In this document: positions 32,292 to 43,230 of the stretch, piece by piece
How the letters are laid out: every line of letters starts with the position of its first letter
Numbering within the stretch: the first letter of the stretch is position 1
Assembly (NCBI RefSeq): GCF_932294415.1
Contig: NC_065545.1
Location: forward strand, 41,020,327-41,084,326
Direction: 5' to 3'
DNA length: 64,000 nt
Origin: Quercus robur
Taxonomy: Eukaryota > Streptophyta > Magnoliopsida > Fagales > Fagaceae
Made by a program: the position numbers and the translations under genes
The notes under the pieces: generated by a model
What the model was told of the DNA's origin: nothing
Seen by the model: only the letters and a program-made list of their open reading frames with translations
Database searches by the model: none

Positions 32292-33620
32292 TCATATTAT
32301 ATATAATAAAAGTTGGGCTTAGACAACGTGGTTGCGCCGCATGACTTCACCAAATTGCAAAAATTTTATTAAATTTTTATATTTTTAAAGAATTAAAAAA
32401 GAATAGTATACTATCAGGACTCTAATTTAATATATGTATATATATATATATATATATTTATTTATTTATATAAATATATATCTCTTAAAATTCCTTATAA
32501 CTATCAACCACGTTCTCTTTCTCTTTTTTTTTTTTAATTTTTTAAAATTTTAATTTTTTATATGTTACGTTATGTTGAATCAACTTTCTTTCTTTTTTTC
32601 TTTTTTTTCATATGACCTTTTTTTAATTCCAATTTTTATGGGATAAAAACAAACACATTGAATGCTCTGTAGCTAACTCTCTGGCCGCATTAATGAGGAA
32701 GTGATACATGAGCAGTAATTTTCAACCTTATAGCTACTACTAGAAATTTCAGGAAGGTGCTGAGGGGACAAGGATCAATACCAGTAATTTAATCTACATG
32801 TGAATGGTAGAGATGAAGGGAGGAGGAGAGTACAAAACAGAAATAAGACCCTGAAGGAAGGGGATCAGAGAATTAAGAGAGAAACACTTTAGCAATAAGA
32901 ACTGTACTTGTAATCAACTTCAAGAATTATATATAAGAACTGATCTCCTCGGACTGTGCCGAGGACGATTTTCATTAGATACAACCAGTCCACCTTTACT
33001 TTATTGTCATTTGGATCCATTATAATTTCTACCAAACTCATTAGAGCTTAGTTAACCCATTCTCTACAAATTCATTGCATTGGGCTCTTTGAGCCTAGAT
33101 CCTTCTAACTTTTGGGCTTAGGACTCAAATCTGGTCCTTACAATTATTATTATTATTATTATTTTGAGAGAGTTTCAACCTATGACAGCCGCTTCTAATA
33201 ATAGTTTTTTTTTTTTTAATTATCAAATCAAGACACCAATCATTTTTTTGGTGTAGTTAGAAATTAAATCCAAAATATCTTAATCAATAATCAGAAACTT
33301 TAGCATTTGTTTTTTTTGTGTGTGTAATGAACGATTTTTTTAATGACTTTGTTCTAACTCCCAAGTGGGTACAATGAAATTAACAATTATGTAGCATAGC
33401 AGACATATCATGATGTTGAGATTGAGACATTAAATTGTAATTAGGGCACTAAATTGCATCTTTAACTGTTAGCCGTGAACTAGAAACGAATCAGTCACGG
33501 ATGTTAACATACTTTTCAACAGGAATGCAAATATCTGAAATCACACAGAGTGGAAGAGCGTGCCGTGCACTCTCCATTAATGTTGCTTTTTTTTTTAATA
33601 CCTTTAATAGAAGGAAAAAG
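32292..33620. other. Possible Helitron 5' end and intergenic DNA
   Basis: At 32292 the text TCATATTATATATAATAAAA follows a host A and interrupts the MITE at 32017. It continues with gttgggcttagacaacgtgg. A TC start plus a TATATAATAAAAG-type beginning is what I would expect of a plant Helitron 5' end. No matching CTAG-hairpin end was found downstream on this strand. The rest to 33620 is AT-rich with TA microsatellites (32430-32455) and no gene. Confidence 0.35.
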
Positions 33621-33624
33621 TTAA

Positions 33625-34694
33625 GAGCATTCGCACTTGGGATTGCAAATGCAAAATGTAAGGAAAATTTTGCATTTCAAGCCCAAAAGAGCTCAACATT
33701 CGGACTTCTAAATGGCTACTATTGTAAAAAAAAAAAATTATTTTATTCCTTCTGACTTTCCTACTCTCTACACTCTATCTCCCACATCTCTCTCTCTTTC
33801 AGATTTCTCCCTCTCCCTTTGTTCTTTCTTAGTGATTTCTCCCTCTCCCTTTGCTCTCCATTAGGCCACTGTTGGCCACCATCATCCAGCAACACCAAGC
33901 CCAGGCCGCATCTCGATGTTTTGCTCTGATGGGTTTGCTCTAATGTGGGTGTGGTTTGTGGGTTTCTCGGTGGAGATTGGTCCAGCGTGGGTTGTGGCTC
34001 TCTCAAGTCCGGTGTGGGTTGTGGACTGTGGGTCTTGAATCGGTGTGGATCGTGGTGGATTGACGGGTCTTGAATCGGTTGTGTTGGTTGGGTTTTGAAT
34101 CGGTGTGGATCGTGACAGGTCGTGGTGGGTTGTGGTGGCTCTGGGAGAGAGGATCGTGGTGGATCAGCGGGTTTAGAGTTCTGGGTTCTGTGGGGTTTTT
34201 TTTTTTTTTTTTGGTTGCTATGATTGATGCTTAAAGGAAGAGGTGGGTTTGGTTTGATTTTGATTTTATGGGTTGCCGAAGTTGGGGATTGCTGTGGTTT
34301 GATTTGATTTTGATTTTCTGGGTTTTTTTTATTTTGATTTTGTGGGTTGCCGTGATTTTGATTTTTTATGTGCTTGAAGATGACTTTGGTTTTCAACTGA
34401 TAAAAATTAATTTAGGTACTGAGTTTTGGAGATAATAATCAGTTTGGGTATGTACTTGGTGGTGGTGGTGGTGGTGGTAGCAAGTAGTTGCAGAGGTGAT
34501 TTGGGTTTTGGGTTTTTGTTTTTATTTGGGTTTTGGACATATTATTTTATTGTGTAGAAATATTATTTTAATGTGTTGTATTGTAAAATAAAAGTTGGGA
34601 TGTTGGAGTATTGTAAAAATGATATTGTATAATTGATAAAGTGCTTTTTAAGATGGTAAAATAGGATAGGATAGAATTTCCTCTGCGAATAGTC
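33625..34694. mobile_element. PIF/Harbinger-like non-autonomous element
   Basis: The left end GAGCATTCGCACTTGG and the reverse complement of the right end, GACTATTCGCAGAGG, are similar terminal inverted repeats. Both are flanked by TAA (33622-33624 and 34695-34697), a three-base duplication typical of this superfamily. The subterminal text aaatgcaaaatg, ggatgttggagtattgtaaa and gatattgtataattgata fits a common plant element. The inside is GT/CA-rich low-complexity DNA; the long minus-strand frame there (33761-34396) is proline-, histidine- and asparagine-rich and not a real protein family. Confidence 0.65.
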
Positions 34695-34697
34695 TAA

Positions 34698-36532
34698 GCA
34701 TGATGCCCTAAGCTACCATAGCAGACTTGTTGGCCCAATTTCCAAGAGATGAGGAATTTTCGCTAGATGTTAAGGTTCTAGGAGAAATGGCCACAGCAGA
34801 AGTAACCGAGGAACGATGGGTCATGAAGTTCGACGACTTTTCTATAGCAAACTCGGGAGGCACAGGAGTGATCCTTTATCATGAAGGAGAAGGGACCATG
34901 GCGCTCTCGTTCAAGTTATAGATTTCGTGTGCAAACAATACCGCAGAATACAAGGCTTATCTTACTGGGTTAGCCACAACCCTTGAGATGGGGATCAAAC
35001 ATTTGAAGGTGATAGCTGACTTTAATCTGGTGGTCTGCCAAGCTAAGGAAAGTTTCTCCTTAAAGGAACCATGTTTGGCCCCGTACAGGACGTTGGCCCA
35101 GAAGAGGCCCAAAGAAAACTGAAGGAAGTGCATGGCAGAACCTGCAGGCTCTACGATGAATCAACCTTTGCCGCAGGCTTCAGAGAACTGGTTTTTATTG
35201 GCCAAACATGGGTAAGGACACGAACCTAGTCCAAACCCAGTGTGAGGCCTGCCATTTGGCTATAGATCATGAAGAAAGGTATGCCGTGTTTGCCAATGAA
35301 GATTGGAGAAGCCCATTCATGCAATACCTGACAGAAGTTGTCCTGCCACAAAAGCATAGTGAAAGATATAAGCTTAGGAGACTGGCAACTTGCTACTTCC
35401 TTTTCAAAAAAGGATATGACAGGGTCCCATTACGATGTTTGGGTCCTGATGAGGCTAGAGAAACGTTAAAGGAGGTACATGCTGGGGAATGTGGAGAGCA
35501 CAAAGGAAAGAAGAAGCTATATCGGTGCATGCTGCAAATGAGTTATTATTCGTCCACAATGAAGAGGGATATGACAGAATTTGTGAAAAATTGCCACAGC
35601 TGCCAAGTGCAAGCCAATCTGATCCACACCCACCCATAAAGCTTGCATAGCATGGTCACCCCATGACCCTTTCACACCTGGGGGCTCGATTTAGTGGGAC
35701 CAGTTAATCCACCTTCTCATGGGTACATATGGATCCTTGTAGCTACAGAATACTTTACCAAATGGGAAGAGGCCATACCACTCAGCAAAGCCACAGGAGG
35801 AGCTGTGGTGAACTTCATCAAAGAAAACATAATTTTCTGATTTGGGGTACCTTATAGAATTGTAAGTGACAATGGTACTCCATTTGTCAACAGAGAGGTA
35901 AGAAAGATGCTGGAGTTTTATCAGAACAAGCACCATCGGTCATCGCCCTATTACCCTAAAGGGAACGGGCAGGCGAAAGCAACAAACAAAACCCTTATCA
36001 GGATTATCAGCAAGATGAGCTAGGAGTACACCAGAGGATGAGTAACACATCTACCAGACGCCTTGTGGGCCTACCGAAGTTCGCGCAAATCTGCCATAGG
36101 ATTTGGGCATTCTCCTTAGTCTATGGAACAGAGGTAATGAGCCAAGCAAAAGTGATGATACATTCTTTAAGGGTTATGCAGGCACAAAAGAGAGAATGAG
36201 AAGGAAGTCTTTACAGCAGAAAGATGCGAGGACCTGGAAGGGTTGGAAAAAAAAAAGGAGGAAGCCTAGGAGCACAGTCGCAATATAGGCAAAATATGGC
36301 CGAAACTTATGGCAGGACAACTAAAGATAGTGTGTTTGCAGAAGGACAACTTGTATTAAAGACACCACGTTAGGGGAGGTATGGTAGGACCATCTAAATT
36401 CTCACCAAAATGGGGGGACCCTTCGTGGTAAGAGAAGCACATGTAAGTGGGTATTACCGTTTGGCCCAGATGGATGGAAAAGATTTGATGAACCCTATTA
36501 ATGGCAAATGGTTAAAGCGTTATTATGCCTAA
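34698..36532 (+). pseudogene. Decayed Ty3/Gypsy (Tat-type) polyprotein, RNase H to integrase end
   Basis: The plus-strand debris reads ADLLAQFPRDEEF, then an RNase H (WVMKFDDFSIANSGGTGV, NNTAEYKAYLTGLATTLEMG). A gap with stops follows, then the integrase zinc region (VHAGECGEHKGKKKLYRC, CHSCQVQ) at 35208-35639. The catalytic core follows in other frames: GLDLVGPVNPPSHGYIW, IVSDNGTPFVN and PKGNGQAKATNKTL. The third catalytic residue, normally Glu in NGQAE, is Lys here. The usual end NGKWLKRYYA and its stop are at about 36500-36532. Many stops and frameshifts are present, and neither gag, reverse transcriptase nor an LTR pair is seen. It begins immediately at the right end of the Harbinger-like element. 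Confidence 0.85.
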
Positions 36533-36896
36533 GAAACATTATGTAGTTATTCCTTTCTTTCTCTCATGTTTTCTTTCTTTCCTCCAAGTGACCACCTCTG
36601 TAAGGGATAATGTCACAAGAAAGCGTTGTAGAATGTTTTCATTTGTAGTTTGTGATTAAGTGCAAAAAAAACAAAAAGTAATGAAGACCATGGAATATTA
36701 GCAAAACATACTGTATCATAAATATAGTAGTAGCTGTAGCAGATGTGGCATAATAGATTACAAGCCTAAAATATATAAGTCATATCAAACTTATCAAATA
36801 AGTGCTAGAGAAATAAGAAAGTGTATTGAGTAGGGAGAAAAGGGAGAGATATAAACATAGGGGAAGGAAATAAAGATACATAATGTCACAGTCTCA

Positions 36897-37403
36897 TCAA
36901 AGGTCTGAAATAAGGGTCTGATCTCCAAAGTGACTGGGGTCAGTAACACGAGAAAGGAGACGCTCACAACGTGCCTCTAAGTCTGCCACCTCCTTCTTCA
37001 AACTCTCAATGCGAGCATCTATACCATCCACAGCAGGCTGAACCTTCCTCGTAAAGAAGGCTCGCGCTATCTCTCGCAAGTGATCCAGCAGGAACTCCAC
37101 AACAAATCCGACCTTGATCAACTCCTGAACCGCGGGCCTCCACTGCAAAATCCTCTCGACAAACATAGTTTCAATGAATTTATGCTCAATGTCGTTCATC
37201 ACACTCCCTAACAACTTAAGGAAGTGCTCCCTCGTGGATCGACCGAAGAGAAATCCTTGCATAAAATCCCCACGGCTGTTATAAACTTCCTCCAAGTGGG
37301 CAATGCACTCCCTGGGAACCCAGAAACCGTGAAAGTCAACATAAGGAACTCTAGCACCCCAAAAGTCCGCAAGATCAAGGTCATAATCAAGGACATTGAG
37401 GGT
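36897..37403 (-). pseudogene. Unrecognised protein C-terminal fragment with coiled coil
   Basis: The minus-strand frame is open for 169 codons between TGA (37404-37406) and its stop at 36897. It begins TLNVLDYDLDLADFWGARVP, continues FHGFWVPRECIAHLEEVY, GFLFGRSTREHFLKLLGSV and VEFLLDHLREIARAFF, and ends with a heptad-like segment (RIESLKKEVADLEARCERLL). The composition is that of a real protein, but I cannot name the family. There is no Met start and no splice acceptor upstream, so it is a fragment. It lies close behind a Gypsy remnant and may be an accessory open frame of such elements or a piece of a host gene. Confidence 0.5.
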
Positions 37404-37406
37404 TCA

Positions 37407-38930
37407 TAGTGTTTAATTAAGGTAATATTAATATGAAAATTTTGCATGCAAATATATGGCCTAATGGGGGTAACTTAAAGAGTGCCAAATGGCCCACTAA
37501 TAAGCCAATACTTTTTGCATGGCCGACCACATATGCTCGCACCCCTCTCCACTTTTACTCTCTCTCTCTCTCTCTCACAGTGAGTCCCTCTCTTCCTCCT
37601 GAATTCTCAAAAGTAAAACCGACCCTAGCTCCTCTCTCATGGCAGCCAGCAACTGTTTCGAAATCCCTTGTCATCGACTTTTGCTGCAGTCCCTGCAAAT
37701 CTGATACGCAATGCCAATCTTGGCACAGACTCAGCCGCACAGTATGTCCCGAATTGTCGTATCAGATCGATGGAGTACAGTGTCTTTTAAGATTCCATTT
37801 ATGAATTGCTTATAAAACTGCCTAACCTTTGCTTTCCTTTACAATGAAAGGAATTGGGTATTGCATATCATATTCATAAATGGTGGTCTAAGCCAAGAAA
37901 TGTGTGCTCTCTGTTTTGGAGTGGCCAAAACCTTGCCAAAAGTCTTTCTCACATGTGGGCTTCAATTCTTCCCGCTGTTTTGATTTTTTTGGCCAGGTGG
38001 TTGGTCACTCTAAACACAGCATACAAATATATTATTATGTTATCGGTTAGTTACAGAAAGTCTGTAGTCACAGCCATACACTTTTTCTACTACATAGATC
38101 ATTTCTCCTCTCTCTTCATCAGATTCACAAGCACGTAAAGTGCAGTGGCCATGGTTTAAATGCCCTAAATAGTTATTGTTTCCTCAATTGTTTTGTACAG
38201 TATTCTTTTTTTTATTTTCTGGTCATTTTTTATTAAATACCTTAAAAAGTTGTAGCTAACTAAACAAACAACTCCTTTGGGTTTCTTTTTTTATCAGCTC
38301 ATCTATTTAAATCTTATGCACTAAGTTTCATATTAAAATATAAAACCACACAATTATAATTTTCAATATAATTAATTTCATCTTGTCATTTTTAGTGTCC
38401 AATCAAAATTAATCACCATTTATTCTATGTAATTAGTCTCACCGAGTTAGACATACATTAACTGTTAGAATTTGATCTTGCAATATATTTCAATTCGATC
38501 ATCTGATTGAGGCAACAAACATATTATTGTGATCTTTGAAACCTCAAGATCATCACCATGAAGTGTGATGAATTAATTAATGGTTAAAATTACATTTGTG
38601 CCTTTGATGTGTGAAAATGACCATTTTGCCATATTCAAGATTAAATTATAGGTACAAAATGAGATGCTTACATTATGTGTGCAAGTGTATAAAATAGATA
38701 CTCTCCTAATTTAAAAGTGTTATTATTTGATCTTTTCAAAGAGTAAAATTTAAAAACACACATTTTTCCTGTCTCTTTTCTTTGCAAACCAAAGGAAATG
38801 TAGAATTCTCACATTTTCTTCTTTCCTTTCTTTCCTATATCTAAACATAGCAAAGGGAAATATTTTCTTCTCTTTTCCTTCCTTTCCCTTCCTTTTTTTT
38901 CTCTCTTCCCTTTCCCTTCTGAAAGCTCGA
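37407..38930. other. Intergenic DNA
   Basis: Contains a CT microsatellite (37559-37577) and short open frames without recognisable families, including one at 37433-37804 on the plus strand. AT-rich from 38160. No gene is supported. Confidence 0.4.
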
Positions 38931-38939
38931 ATTTGTGTT

Positions 38940-39990
38940 AAAAACACAAGAGCTTGTTTAGACCTCCAATTAAAAATTACGGTTAGATTGCTTTTACTCT
39001 AATTTATCTAAGTGTGGAAACAAGAGTAAATGAAGTGCAATCAACCGATACTACTCTAGTGCATAAACATGAACAACAAACAATAATAGTAAAGCGCAAG
39101 AGTAAGGGAAGAGAGATGCAAACACAAGATAACATGTTGATGTGTTATCGAAGAGAAAACCAAAGAATTTGGCAAAAAACCTCTCTGCCGCCCTCAAAAT
39201 TGTAAATCAATCCACTAGACAATAAGTTGGGATACACGAATAGCAAGAGACCCTCCAAGCCTAATCTATCCAATGTATCTAAGCCTTCCAAGCTCCTACT
39301 CCAACAAGGCTTCTCGGAACCGTGTCTTATCTACCTTTCTGGATCCCGCAATACACCCGATTGCATCCACCAAGCCTCACCGGCTTCTTTTGGCAAATCC
39401 CCGAAGCTTCCCAAGCTCCAAAACACTCTCTACACTCTGAAAAGGTGTGGGTTATGTTTGGGTATAAATCTCCTCTCAAGGTATGTCAATGGGAGAAGGA
39501 AGGAGAATAGGCTACAATGATTTCTCACTAAGGATGAGTAGCTCTCTCTCTCTCTAAAAGATGGCTGTGTGTTTTGTAGAAAACCTATCAAGGGTTTTTC
39601 TCTTTGAATGGCATCCTTTACATTTGTGGGTAATAAGGGTATATATAGTATGGGTGAAGGGTAAGAAAGTCACACTTAAAAATCCTCCAGGCAGAGAGTC
39701 TCGCGGGTATCATGCGGGAAGGCCTTACCCACGAAATACTCGCGAAATTGACAGCCTGGCACGACTCTTCAACTTCTAGTCATGTGCTTCTCACATGCCC
39801 TTTTCGCGGGAACCCTTTTCGCGAGCTAGTCGCGAAATGCACTGATCTTCATTTCATGCTCGATTCTTTACCAACTTAATACTAAACCCAATACAATAAA
39901 ATCCCACAAAATACAAGGAACAAAATTAAAGCAATTACAACACTTTTTGTCATGGAATAAAGCCAACATAAAACATAGTTGTAAATAACA
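38940..39990. repeat. Unclassified dispersed repeat with TCGCG motifs
   Basis: The tone of this stretch differs from its AT-rich neighbours. It has a middle section of C-rich pieces (ccaagcctcaccggcttctt, ctcggaaccgtg) and, at 39690-39835, repeated tcgcgggta, ttcgcgggaa and tcgcgaaa words. It looks like a full or partial transposable element. No terminal repeats or recognisable protein were found, so no class is given. Confidence 0.4.
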
Positions 39991-40770
39991 ACTTTACACC
40001 TTCAAATTTCAAAGTGTGACTATTTTAAACTCAAACTAGAATCATTGATGTTTATGCTAATTTTATTTTGGTTTACTAATAAATAAATTGTGGGGGAGGA
40101 TTAGAGAAAATATACCATGTATGTAGTATATGCTTCCTCCTTCTCAATTCTCAAATGGAAGTAGATCCACACGTGAGGTCCACTCTTATGTGAGAGGACG
40201 GATACATGCACAAATGCATGGTATACCTCCTTGGAGGTGAGATCAATGCAATATTTGCAATACTTTTAATCATGATCATTGATTCCAATGATCAGAAAAA
40301 TTGATAGTTCATTGATCTGTGTCCTCTCTTCATGTTCTCTCCCCTTTCTCAGTTTCTATTATTTGGTTCTTTGTATTTACCTCCAGGTCCTCCACTCTCA
40401 CCCACCACCACCACCACCATCTCTCCAACCCCAATCCCATTAAACCACCGTTCCCAAGTCGTTGCCACCTCTAGTACCATATTGTTTAGAGTGGTATTGA
40501 TGTTTTGGTTAGAGACTCACCTGACCCACAATCGTTGCTTTGTAGTCTTGTCTTGAGGCGGGTGTAAGTGTAACACAAGATGAAGCTCAGGTGAGATTTG
40601 TGGGCATGGACCACAAGAGGATTAGTTGTTCTCTTTTGGTTAAATTGTTGCTTTTACTATTTTCCCCAGAAGCTTTATTGAAGAAGACAAAAGATCTATG
40701 ATTTGGTTCTATTCTCTAAAGGTTCTATTGAAGAAGGAGCCATCCTTTCACAAAGTGATGAAATCTTAGA

Positions 40771-41171
40771 ATCCGTTTGGTTGAGAAAATAGAAAAATGG
40801 GAGTATAGAAAATATGGAGATGATAGAAAAGTAGGAGTGTAGAAGAGATTTTAGTTTCTCTCATTTGTGTTTGGTTGGAGTGGTAAAAAAGTGGAGGGAT
40901 GGAAACCTCATTTGTTTGGTTGAGAAGAAAAGTGGGAGGATAGAAAAAATAATTTATATAAAATTACTCTCATGCCCCAATTGCATAATATAAGAAATAA
41001 TTTCCTTACCATCATTAAAAAAAACTTATTGTCAATTAAAATTTTAAAAAAAATATCTTATAAAATTTAATATATCATTAATATTATTTTTTTATTTTAT
41101 TTTTCTTTGTTTTAGAGGTTCCTTCTAAAATAAAAAAGAGGTTAAAGCCACCGAGGACCCACCGTTGATCA

Positions 41172-41206
<35 letters not shown>

Positions 41207-41558
41207 GAAGCAACGTAAACTCAGAGCTTGAAGCTTTAAAATAAATAAATAAAAATAAAAATAAAAGAGCAATGTAAATTCAAAGAGCTTGAAAAAATAA
41301 ATAAATAACAAGAAGGAAAAGTGGAAACCCTAACTCAATGCAGAGGGGCAAATTTGGTTTTTGTTAGAACTCATGTTTTATCCTCTCAATTTTCTCTTTA
41401 TTTTGGGGAGAATTTTTTGATGGGTTCGGGGAGAAAACATTAGGGCCCACAACAAAATTTTCCACTCAACCCCCCAACTAAACACCCTCTCAATTTTTTC
41501 TCTCCACTTTTTTTCCTAAATTTTCCATCCTCTCTAAAATCCCCCAAACAAACACACC
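40771..41558. mobile_element. Inverted-repeat element (TSD-like CTTAGA)
   Basis: The left end atccgtttggttgagaaaat and the reverse complement of the right end (agggtgtgtttgtttggggg) share the GTTTGG-type core. The subterminal text on both sides repeats gtttggttgag and agtgggagga-like words. The six-base direct repeat cttaga flanks the element at 40765-40770 and 41559-41564. Inside are A/T-rich DNA and a long A run (41180-41205). No transposase is seen. Confidence 0.55.
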
Positions 41559-41564
41559 CTTAGA

Positions 41565-42106
41565 CTTTGTGTTGGGACAGTTCTTAGCTTGAGCAACTTA
41601 AAATGGAAAGGATGATGACTTTTTGTGTTGGGACAGTTCTTCTGGCAGCTTATTTGAAGGAGATAGGAGCTGATCTATATTGATTATCAAAAAAATAGAA
41701 AAAAAGAAGAGCTGATCTATATTTGTTGTATTTGTGGACCTGTCCAACCCATTTAGCAAAGATAAGTGGGCCAGTATTTGTTTTTTCCATTATTTTATAC
41801 CCATAATTATTTGGATTTTTTTTGCCCAAAGGCTTAAAAAGTTAGCCCTCGACACCGAGTAAGCATTTGAAACATCTATCGCAATTCTTCTACTTTTTCA
41901 TGTTGTCTTCAATTGCGGCTCTACCTTATATATATCTCTTGCAATATGTATAATTATTTTATAGTTAACTTATTTCGTCTACCTTAAAAAAAAAAAAAAA
42001 TGAACATCTTTCTTTTTTAAAATCCACATTGACCAACTTTTATTAACAATCAGGAAAATAAAAAACAACAGAATTATAAATATCTGAAGAACCGACTCCA
42101 TCTAAA
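41565..42106. other. Intergenic DNA
   Basis: Includes a short tandem duplication of ttgtgttgggacagttctt (41571 and 41621). No gene. Confidence 0.4.
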
Positions 42107-42117
42107 CTAGTCGCTAA

Positions 42118-42134
42118 CCCGTGCGATGCACGGG
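42118..42134 (-). other. Helitron 3' terminal hairpin
   Basis: CCCGTGC and GCACGGG pair around a three-base loop, seven bases before the terminal CTAG. Such hairpins act as end or termination signals in rolling-circle transposition. Confidence 0.7.
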
Positions 42135-42685
42135 AAATTTTTTAGTAACTATAAGATTTCAACAAATCAAATGCTTTAAAATTTTAAAATCTTAAAGAAC
42201 TTACATTAGCATTCATCAATTTGTTTACAAAGCCAATGCTAAATAGATCTACAAATTGCATTCTCATATCCTCTGTCATTTGCAAGGTGACAGGATTCTT
42301 TTTATTACGGTTTGCATCCTTCTATCCTTCAAAAGCTTTAAGAAGTGTCATGTGGCCATTGCATAAGAATGTGTATAAGGTTATAATCAACATCCTAAAG
42401 CTAATATTCAATCCAAAAATGTGTAACCAATGTTACATATTAGAGTGTTGTAGAGGGCAGAAAGAAGAGCAAACATTTTCTTACAACCACGACCATATGG
42501 CTTAGAGTTCTAACCATTATTCTAAGGAACCCAACAATATCAATAACCCAAAAAGTATTGTTGTGATACATTTACTTTAGGACAAATATATTCAAACAAT
42601 CAAAATCAAGCAAATCAATCTTAAAATTACAATTTCAGACACAATCACACAAACCCACTATGAAATTCTACTTAAATTGTCTATT

Positions 42686-43230
42686 GCTTTCATTGAACTA
42701 TTTGATTAACAAAAATACAAACATCACTTAGAGTAAGTAAAGCCAATAAAAATCACCAAAAAAGGAAAACCATCTTGCTGGAAACATCACAAAGACCAAT
42801 AAATTAGACAGAAATATAAAATTAATTAAACTCATTTCCAAACATGTATCTATGAAAAACTCAAAAATATATAACAAATTTTCTTCTATCTTCATTTAAT
42901 AAAAAAAAAAATGATAAGAAACTATTATTCTAACTTTCATAAATTGCACTTATATGTATCGCTTTCATCAAACTATTTGATTAACAGGCATACAAATAGC
43001 ACATAGTGTAAGTAATGCCAATAAAAATCACCAAAAAAGGAAAACTATCTTGCTAGAAACATCACAGAAACCAATAAATTAGACAGAAATATAAAATTAA
43101 ACAAACTCATATACTAACACATATCTATGAAAATCTAAAAAATATATAACAAATTTTTTTCCTATCTTCATTTAGTAAAGAAAAAATGACAACAAATTGT
43201 TATTCTAACTTTCATAAATTGCACTTATAT
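42686..43230. repeat. Two-copy 275-base tandem duplication
   Basis: The word gctttcat starts copies at 42686 and 42961. Both copies include ccaataaaaatcaccaaaaa, ttagacagaaatataaaatt and ctttcataaattgcacttat in the same order. It lies inside the Helitron and is non-coding. Confidence 0.9.

Noticed and set aside
33761-34396. Long minus-strand open frame (211 codons)
   Set aside because: The text is proline/histidine/asparagine low complexity caused by GT-rich DNA inside a transposon with Harbinger-like ends; it has no family features.
37433-37804. 123-codon plus-strand frame
   Set aside because: It includes a CT microsatellite read as SLSLSL and has no family resemblance or splice context.
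39227-39520. Overlapping plus-strand frames of 97 and 62 codons
   Set aside because: No recognisable family; they lie in a C-rich part of an apparent dispersed repeat.
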